From the NCBI RefSeq assembly GCF_003856495.1, contig NZ_CP034118.1, forward strand, positions 290,001 to 354,000: DNA of 64,000 bases, in the 5' to 3' direction. The stretch comes from Staphylospora marina. Lineage in GTDB: Bacteria > Bacillota > Bacilli > Thermoactinomycetales > Thermoactinomycetaceae. Both the position numbers and the translations under genes were made by a program. The notes beneath the pieces were generated by a model. It saw only the letters and a list, made by a program, of their open reading frames with translations. It had not been told where the DNA came from and made no database searches. Positions 58,203 through 64,000 of the stretch are shown here, one piece after another (the stretch's first letter is position 1; each line of letters starts with the position of its first letter).

Positions 58203-59507
58203 TCAGTGTTCCCCTGCCAGGATCGCGAATGATTCATCCACCGCCCGGATCGTGTGCTCCAAGTCGTCTTCCGTATGGGCGGTGGTCAGGAACCAGGCTT
58301 CGTATTTGGAAGGAGCGAGATAGACGCCCCGTTCCAGCATCAGCCGGAAGAACCGGGCAAATTTCTCGCCGTCCGCCGCTTGCGCTCCGTCATAGTCGAT
58401 GACCGGCCGGTCGGTGAAATAGACGGCGAACGCGCCGCCGACCCGGTTGAGCGTGACGGGGATGCCGTGTTTTTCCGCCAGGCGCAGGATTTCGTCGGCA
58501 AGGGTTTTGCCCATGTCGTCCAACCGTTCATACACGCCCGGCTTGGCCAGCACGCGGATGCAGGCCATGCCGGCGGAGATGGACAGGGGATTGCCGGCCA
58601 TGGTTCCGGCCTGGTACATCGGACCTTCCGGCGCCACTTTTTCCATGATTTCGCGTTTTCCGCCGTAGGCGCCGATCGGCAGACCGCCGCCGATGATTTT
58701 GCCCAGCACCGTCAGATCCGCTTCCACGCCGTACAATTGCTGCACCGAACCGTACCGGAAACGGAATCCCGTGATCACTTCATCGTAAATGACAAGCGCA
58801 CCTGCCGCATGGGCCAGTTCATTCACCATTTGCAGGAATCCCGGCTGCGGCGGCACGATTCCGAAGTTGCCGACCAGCGGTTCCACCAGGACGCCGGCCA
58901 GCTGATCGCCCCAAACGTTGATCGCTTCCCGGAGAGCTTCCGGGTGGTTGAACGGAACGGTGATCACTTCGCCGGCGATGCTGGCGGGGATGCCGGCGCT
59001 GTCGGGAATGCCCAACGTCGAAGGGCCCGAACCGGCCGCGACCAGTACCAGGTCGGAGTGACCGTGATAACATCCGGCAAATTTGAGAATCTTGTCCCGC
59101 CCCGTGTACGCGCGCGCCAGCCGGATGGCGGTCATCACCGCCTCGGTGCCGCTGTTGACGAAGCGGATGCGCTCCATGGACGGGATGGCTTCCCTCAGCA
59201 TTTCCGCAAACCGGACCTCTTTTTCGGTCGGTGTGCCGTAAACCACCCCGCCGCGGGCCGCCTCGATGATGGCTTCGGTGACGGCCGGATGGGCATGGCC
59301 GAGAATCACCGGGCCGAACGCGGCCAGGTAGTCGATGTAGCGATTGCCGTCTTCATCCCAGAAATGGGCTCCTTTGGCCGATTTCATGAACACCGGGGCG
59401 CCTCCGCCCACGGCACGAAACGAACGGGAAGGACTGTTAACGCCGCCGATGATGACATCCAGCGCTTCCCGGTACAGCTCTTCTGAACGTTGACGGACCA
59501 CGTGCAT
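58203..59507 (-). CDS. hemL: Glutamate-1-semialdehyde 2,1-aminomutase
   Basis: 434 aa; converts GSA to 5-aminolevulinate for haem. [18 protein letters not shown]-contacting [32 protein letters not shown] lysine in [16 protein letters not shown] and [19 protein letters not shown] 59507 follows AAAAAAAGGAGG; upstream frame extension was rejected. It is the GsaB-type of Bacillus by arrangement with no other hem genes. Confidence 0.96.
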   Translation of the reverse strand: MHVVRQRSEELYREALDVIIGGVNSPSRSFRAVGGGAPVFMKSAKGAHFWDEDGNRYIDYLAAFGPVILGHAHPAVTEAIIEAARGGVVYGTPTEKEVRFAEMLREAIPSMERIRFVNSGTEAVMTAIRLARAYTGRDKILKFAGCYHGHSDLVLVAAGSGPSTLGIPDSAGIPASIAGEVITVPFNHPEALREAINVWGDQLAGVLVEPLVGNFGIVPPQPGFLQMVNELAHAAGALVIYDEVITGFRFRYGSVQQLYGVEADLTVLGKIIGGGLPIGAYGGKREIMEKVAPEGPMYQAGTMAGNPLSISAGMACIRVLAKPGVYERLDDMGKTLADEILRLAEKHGIPVTLNRVGGAFAVYFTDRPVIDYDGAQAADGEKFARFFRLMLERGVYLAPSKYEAWFLTTAHTEDDLEHTIRAVDESFAILAGEH

Positions 59508-59712
59508 TGCCTCCTTTTTTTCATGAGCTGGTTCATCGCCGTCGTTTTCCATTGTAGCAGATGACGGGGAGCCGGGAAGCGTGTGAACGGCGTGTTGTCG
59601 GATCAAAATGTTCTGTGTTATGATGAAATTGGATTTTTATGCCGGTGTGGCAGATATTTCCGTTTGTCATTGCCGTCACGCTTCAATTCGGACGGACGGA
59701 GGAGATGCGGAG

Positions 59713-60999
59713 TTGGCTCTGTTTGAAATCAAGGGAACGTACCGAAAAAAATACCGGGTGGAACATGTTGTCCGGTTTTTTGACGGGGAACTGGCCGTGG
59801 CATTCGACGGACGGGAGAGAGTGTACCTGCAGTCGGCCGCCCTCACGAGGCTTCCGCCTTCCCGGGCCATTCAGCAGTATCGCACGTTGCACCATCCGAA
59901 GGTGCTTCCTTATGTCGAAGTGTACACGGAGGAAAGCCACATTGTCTGGGTTCGTCCGTACGAGCCGATTCGTCCGCTGCGGGATCTGACCGCGTCGGGA
60001 CGGGCGGATGCGGAACGGGTGATCGCCTGGATCCGTGAATTGTCCAAGCTGGAAGCCGATCTCGAAGCCAAGCCCATCCCGATGTATCTCCTGCGGGATC
60101 CGCGCAATGTCGGCGTGAACGTACAGGGAGATTTGCAGGTGTTCTTCTGCGGGATTCGCGATATCACTTCACAGCCGCCGCTCCTGGATTGGGGCAGTTT
60201 TTTTTACTGTTTGCTCACCGGTCGACAGCCGGAGGAATCTTTGAAGCAACTGCCGGATGATGCGGGGATTTCCGGCCATCTGGCCAAGCTGGTCGGCAAG
60301 TGTCTGGGAGTGGAGAATCCTGCCGAAGTGTTGGAGCACATCGAGCGGTACGAACGGAAAAAGCAGGGCAAAGGCATTCTCGGCATCTTTTTCGGACAGG
60401 ACGGAGGCAAACCGGCGGGAGATGCGTCCCCCGAACGTCCCGTTGCTTCGTCACGCGAAGAAAATCCGCGGATTGGAAACGACGATTCGCGGGAAATGGA
60501 TTCTCAAAGGGACAAAGTGTCTGCCCCGCTCCCGCCTCGTGAAAAGAGGGAGGCTGCCGATGGTTCCGCCCTCTCCGGGGAGGTGGCCCGTTTGCGGGAA
60601 GAACTCGGGAGAATCCGGGCGGAATTCCGTGAGCAGCAACGGAAAATCCGTGAACTGGAAGAGAAACTGAACAGGCAGCAGTCGGCGCTCGAAGAACGGG
60701 AAAGCCGTTTGTTGGAGCAACTGCTGAAACGGCTGAAAGCGGAACCGAATCCATGGGAGCGTGAGTGGAGAGAGAGATTGCGACCTGAGACGGAATCGCG
60801 AATGAACCCGTCAAAACCGAACACGGTGCTCTCCACCGGGCAACCCGTGAAAAGCCGGGCGACGGAAGACGGCGGGGAGACGGCCGTCAAGACACGTCCG
60901 GTCCGTCACACCGATCATGAGGACCGGATTCATGAAGAACTGGCGCGTCAGTTCGAAGAATACATGAAACTCACATTCCGTGAGCGCGGGTCCTCGTAA
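59713..60999 (+). CDS. Putative pseudokinase with C-terminal coiled coil
   Basis: 428 aa. Residues 1-218 follow a protein kinase layout without its active-site residues: YRTLHHPKVLPYVEVY..IVWVRPYE (N-lobe/hinge), VGVNVQGDLQVFFCGI at the place of the catalytic loop/DFG, LLDWGSFFYCLLTGRQPEE (alphaF region) and LVGKCLGVENPAEVLEHIERY (end). A charged linker follows, and EELGRIRAEFREQQRKIRELEEKLNRQQ (about 290-350) is a coiled coil. TTG 59713 has GGAGGAG nine bases upstream. Probably cotranscribed with two spo0M-like genes. Kinase fold is my inference. Confidence 0.65.
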   Translation: MALFEIKGTYRKKYRVEHVVRFFDGELAVAFDGRERVYLQSAALTRLPPSRAIQQYRTLHHPKVLPYVEVYTEESHIVWVRPYEPIRPLRDLTASGRADAERVIAWIRELSKLEADLEAKPIPMYLLRDPRNVGVNVQGDLQVFFCGIRDITSQPPLLDWGSFFYCLLTGRQPEESLKQLPDDAGISGHLAKLVGKCLGVENPAEVLEHIERYERKKQGKGILGIFFGQDGGKPAGDASPERPVASSREENPRIGNDDSREMDSQRDKVSAPLPPREKREAADGSALSGEVARLREELGRIRAEFREQQRKIRELEEKLNRQQSALEERESRLLEQLLKRLKAEPNPWEREWRERLRPETESRMNPSKPNTVLSTGQPVKSRATEDGGETAVKTRPVRHTDHEDRIHEELARQFEEYMKLTFRERGSS

Positions 61000-61024
61000 A
61001 CGAGAGAGAGAGGAGTGAGTCAAC

Positions 61025-61786
61025 ATGATGGACTTCATCAACAAATCACTCGCCAGCTTCGGCATCGGCTCGGCCACGGTGGACACCCGCCTGTCGCAAG
61101 AGCGGTTTCAACCGGGAGAGATGGTGAAAGGCGAGGTGCACATCCGCGGAGGTGGCGCCGAACAACGCATTGATGACATTTATTTGTATCTGATGGCCAC
61201 CGCTACCCGGGGAAACCAGAAAAGTCCGCTGGTTCTCAAAGAGTATCGCCTCAGCAAGTCGTTTGTCATCCAGCCCGACGAAACCCGCGTGATTCCGTTT
61301 GAAATCCGTCTGCCTCTGGAAACGCCGATGTCCACCGGCAGCTATCCCGTGTATCTGAAAACCGGCCTGGACATCAAAATGGCCAGAGATCCGGGGGATA
61401 CGGACCGGATCGAGATCTTTCCCACGCCTCTGGTGCAAAAGCTCCTGAAGCAGATTGAAGACTCCGGATTTCTTCTGTACCAGATCCACAATGAACATGA
61501 TCCCGACATGAAGCCGATCCCCCTGTTCCAGATGTTCGTGTTCAGACCGACGGGACGATATCACGGATACGTGGATGAGATCCGGGTTTCCTTCCAACTG
61601 ACGGATCACGATATCCGGATGGATGTGGAAACGGTCCGGGCCGATCGGCTGATCCACAGCTCGTTTGAATGGGAATACCACAACCCCAACGGAACGCTTC
61701 GCATCAACGGGGTGGCCGTCGAGGAAGACCCTCTGATGAAAATCCAGGAAATGTTGAGCAGACGGGGAACCATTCCCCCGCAATGA
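61025..61786 (+). CDS. spo0M: Spo0M-like arrestin-fold protein, first copy
   Basis: 253 aa sporulation-control protein of the Spo0M family (arrestin-like fold). FINKSLASFGIGSATVDTRL, PGEMVKGEVHIRGG and the YPVYLKTGLDIKMARDPGDTD block are characteristic. In B. subtilis Spo0M affects early sporulation and cytoskeleton-linked processes. ATG 61025 follows GAGAGAGGAG; 25 bases after the pseudokinase gene. Confidence 0.92.
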   Translation: MMDFINKSLASFGIGSATVDTRLSQERFQPGEMVKGEVHIRGGGAEQRIDDIYLYLMATATRGNQKSPLVLKEYRLSKSFVIQPDETRVIPFEIRLPLETPMSTGSYPVYLKTGLDIKMARDPGDTDRIEIFPTPLVQKLLKQIEDSGFLLYQIHNEHDPDMKPIPLFQMFVFRPTGRYHGYVDEIRVSFQLTDHDIRMDVETVRADRLIHSSFEWEYHNPNGTLRINGVAVEEDPLMKIQEMLSRRGTIPPQ

Positions 61787-61812
61787 AATCGCGACGGGAA
61801 GGGAGAGAGAGA

Positions 61813-62574
61813 ATGTCGGTGTTCGGAAAAGCGCTGGCCAGCTTGGGGGTGGGTTCGGCCAAGGTGGATACCCGTCTGGAGAAATCCCAGTATCGGCAAG
61901 GGGATACCATCCGGGGCGAGATTTTCGTCCAGGGTGGCCAGGCGGCGCAACGGATCGATGAGATTTACCTGTACCTGGTGGTTCGTTACCATCAGGACGG
62001 GACGCAGAAAGATTATGTCGTCAACCAGTACCGGCTGACCGAGACGTTTGAGATCAATCCGATGGAAACGAGGGTATTCCCCTTTCAGGTGGAACTGCCC
62101 ATGGACATGCCCGTTTCCACCGGAGGATTGATGGTGTATCTGAAAACCGGTCTGGACATCAAAATGGCCAAAGACCCGACCGATACGGACGGGATCGAAA
62201 TCTTGCCCCATACGCTGGTGGACGGGGTGCTCACCGCCGTGGAGCAGGCGGGCTTCAGGCTCAGCGGCGTCGATTTTGCGTTTGACAAGTTTTATTCCCG
62301 CCATCCGTTCGTGCAGGAGTATGTGATGGCACCGCAAGGCGTGTTCAAGGAATTGGTGGACGAACTGTATCTGGTCTTTTATCCGCAGGCTCACGAAGTG
62401 GACGTGATCATGGCCGTTGACCGAAAGGCCGTCGACCTGATGACGTCGATGGAGGAAGCCCTCAACCTGGATGAACGTTTCGTCCGGTTCACCGTCACCC
62501 GCCAGGAGCTGGAGCGAAGCATCACCGCGGTGGAAGCCCGCATCACGGAACTCATCCGGCAACAGCTGGAATGA
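61813..62574 (+). CDS. Spo0M-like arrestin-fold protein, second copy
   Basis: 253 aa, paralogue of the previous gene and of identical length. Shares SVFGKALASLGVGSAKVDTRL, QGGQAAQRIDEIYLYLV and LMVYLKTGLDIKMAKDPTDTDGIEI, and diverges in the C-terminal half, which has an ITELIRQQLE end. ATG 61813 follows GGGAGAGAGAG. A tandem duplication seems likely. Confidence 0.9.
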   Translation: MSVFGKALASLGVGSAKVDTRLEKSQYRQGDTIRGEIFVQGGQAAQRIDEIYLYLVVRYHQDGTQKDYVVNQYRLTETFEINPMETRVFPFQVELPMDMPVSTGGLMVYLKTGLDIKMAKDPTDTDGIEILPHTLVDGVLTAVEQAGFRLSGVDFAFDKFYSRHPFVQEYVMAPQGVFKELVDELYLVFYPQAHEVDVIMAVDRKAVDLMTSMEEALNLDERFVRFTVTRQELERSITAVEARITELIRQQLE

Positions 62575-62603
62575 ACCAAAACGCGGCTGCACGGCGGGAA
62601 CCC

Positions 62604-62640
62604 ATGATGGCGGCAGGCGAGTCCTGCCGTCATTTTCCAT
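62604..62640 (+). terminator. Probable terminator of the Spo0M operon
   Basis: ATGATGGCGGCAGG (62604-62617) pairs with CCTGCCGTCAT (62623-62633), followed by TTTTCC. The stem is GC-rich and the T run short. Confidence 0.6.
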
Positions 62641-62747
62641 TTGCCGCATCGAAGATTTCAAGACAACGGACGAAACAGTAAAATGGAAGAGGTGAAAGGC
62701 GCCCGGGGGGTGCCTTTTCAGTGGATATCGCAAAGGAGAGGATCCTC

Positions 62748-63755
62748 GTGCGTTCCGTGGAAGCGAAAGGATTGACCAAGGAATTCAAGGTCTACCAGAG
62801 CCGTCCGGGGCTTCTGGGAGCGTTCCGCGACCTGCTGGATCGCCAATACCGCACGGTTCGCGCGGTGGACGCGATCGATCTTTCCATCGATCAGGGAGAG
62901 ATGGTGGGATACATCGGTGAAAACGGAGCGGGAAAATCGACCACCATCAAGATGTTGACCGGGATTTTGGAGCCGACGTCCGGGGAGCTCAAAGTGAACG
63001 GGTTCGACCCGCATCGGCAAAGGGAGAAATTCGTGCGAACCATCGGTGTCGTGTTCGGGCAGCGCAGCCAGCTGTGGTGGGACATCGCGGTGCAGGAATC
63101 GTTCCGTCTCCTGGGACGGGTCTACCGACTTCCGGAAGCCGAATACAAAAAGCATCTGGATCGCATGATCGAGGTGCTGGACATCCGGGAGCTGCTCGAC
63201 CAGCCGGTGCGCAAACTGAGTCTCGGGCAGCGGATGCGATGCGAATTGGCGGCGGCCCTCATCCACCGTCCTCCGCTTTTGTTCCTGGATGAACCCACCA
63301 TCGGGCTGGACGTGCTGGTCAAGGAAAACATCCGGAAGTTTCTCCGGGAGATCAACCGGGAATACGGGACCACCATCATGCTGACCACCCACGATCTGGG
63401 CGACATCGAAGCGTTGTGTTCAAGGGTGGTCATGCTGGACAAAGGAAAGATCATCTACGACGGCAGCCTGGACGAACTCCGGCGAAAATGGGGCGGCGGC
63501 AAGCAAATCATGCTGGAGTTGTCGGCGGATGTTCCGCTCGGGAAGTTGGAGGCTCTCACGCAGGGGCTCGGGGTGAGCTGGGAAAGCCGTGGCAACCGGC
63601 AGGTGACCGCCCGTCTGGCGAGCGGGGACATCGCGGTGTCCGAAGTGTTGTCCCGCGTCGTCCGGGACGTTCCGGTGCAGGAAATGCAAATCGTGGAACC
63701 GACGACGGAGGAAATCGTGCGCCGGATTTACCGGGAGGGGATGACGATTGCTTAG
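62748..63755 (+). CDS. ABC exporter ATP-binding subunit, second set
   Basis: 335 aa, paralogue of the minus-strand ATPase at 56219-57244. Walker A GENGAGKST, Q-loop GQRSQLWWDIA, signature LSLGQRMRCELA, Walker B LLFLDEPTIGLD, H-loop TTHDLGDIEALC. The KWGGGKQIMLELS C-terminal domain follows. GTG 62748 has AAAGGAG nine bases upstream. The permease gene overlaps its end by 8 bases. No ykkC-like leader precedes it. Confidence 0.93.
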   Translation: MRSVEAKGLTKEFKVYQSRPGLLGAFRDLLDRQYRTVRAVDAIDLSIDQGEMVGYIGENGAGKSTTIKMLTGILEPTSGELKVNGFDPHRQREKFVRTIGVVFGQRSQLWWDIAVQESFRLLGRVYRLPEAEYKKHLDRMIEVLDIRELLDQPVRKLSLGQRMRCELAAALIHRPPLLFLDEPTIGLDVLVKENIRKFLREINREYGTTIMLTTHDLGDIEALCSRVVMLDKGKIIYDGSLDELRRKWGGGKQIMLELSADVPLGKLEALTQGLGVSWESRGNRQVTARLASGDIAVSEVLSRVVRDVPVQEMQIVEPTTEEIVRRIYREGMTIA

Positions 63756-64000
63756 AATGTATTGGGAAGTGGTGCGCATCCGCTTCCTGATGATGCTGGC
63801 ATACCGGGTGAACTATTATTCCGGCATTGTCATCTACAGCCTCAACATCGGCGTCTACTACTTCCTCTGGATGTCGGTCTACGGCGGCAATGCTTCGCTC
63901 GGCGGGTTCAGCACCGTGGAGATGGCCACTTACATCGCCGTTTCCTGGATGTCCCGCGCTTTTTATTTCAACAATCTGGACCGTGAAATCGCCCAGGAGA
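63748..64000 (+). CDS. ABC-2 exporter permease, second set (cut by window end)
   Basis: First 84 residues only. Begins MLRMYWEVVRIRFLMMLAYR, then hydrophobic helices (about residues 19-40 and 55-70) with VYGGNASLGGFSTVEMATY. It corresponds to the ABC2_membrane_6-type permeases of the first set. TTG 63748 has GGAGGGG seven bases upstream and lies in the ATPase's last codons. Confidence 0.85.
   Translation, partial: MLRMYWEVVRIRFLMMLAYRVNYYSGIVIYSLNIGVYYFLWMSVYGGNASLGGFSTVEMATYIAVSWMSRAFYFNNLDREIAQE

Overview
The window looks like chromosomal DNA of a spore-forming, aerobic, moderately GC-rich member of the Bacillales. The 12-gene pur order matches Bacillus subtilis. CodY, a proline T-box, Spo0M proteins, CtaB/CtaD-type cytochrome oxidase genes and a yfhP-mutY neighbourhood are all present. 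Codon use and the frequent GTG/TTG starts with strong Shine-Dalgarno sequences fit a Thermoactinomycetaceae-like thermophile, but that family assignment is an inference. I see no prophage, insertion sequence, CRISPR array or defence island; almost everything is core genome.

Layout. Positions 1-3061 hold the 3' part of an rRNA operon (23S, 5S), followed by a stem-loop terminator region and a noncoding stretch that seems to carry a degenerate echo of the 23S-5S spacer. After a suppressor-of-fused domain gene comes a guanine-type purine riboswitch (5015-5089) and the operon purE-K-B-C-S-Q-L-F-M-N-H-(small membrane protein)-D (5245-18709), covering the route from PRPP to IMP. A deaminase of the YerA/adenine deaminase type follows nearby (20130-21887). 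From 22 to 36 kb there are single genes or short operons: O-antigen ligase-like protein, LysM-3D protein, two base-excision DNA glycosylases (AlkA-like and MutY), MscS channel, YfhP-like protein, VanW protein, PabB, GNAT, and proC behind a proline T-box. From 36 to 40 kb are a YgaC-like phosphatase, signal peptidase I, CodY, an ABC exporter and an RsbT-like ATPase. From 40.9 to 47.5 kb lies the aa3/caa3-type oxidase cluster (ctaB, coxB with a haem-c domain, ctaD, ctaE, ctaF, DUF420 protein).

On the minus strand, 49.8-54.3 kb is the glutamate synthase large subunit gene, with arginine-box-like palindromes and a cre-like site upstream. At 54.7-57.2 kb is a three-gene ABC-2 exporter operon whose leader (about 57285-57438, minus strand) contains the hallmark segments of a ykkC-family riboswitch, with a terminator that overlaps the aptamer 3' end. 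hemL plus a truncated globin follow. The end of the window (59.7-64 kb) has an apparent pseudokinase/coiled-coil protein, two tandem Spo0M proteins, and the start of a second ABC-2 exporter paralogous to the riboswitch-linked one.

The observations I find most worth a second look are the ykkC-type leader in front of an ABC-2 exporter, the pseudokinase-Spo0M-Spo0M operon, and the regulatory region of gltB. No homology search was run; all family names come from motifs, synteny and recognition.
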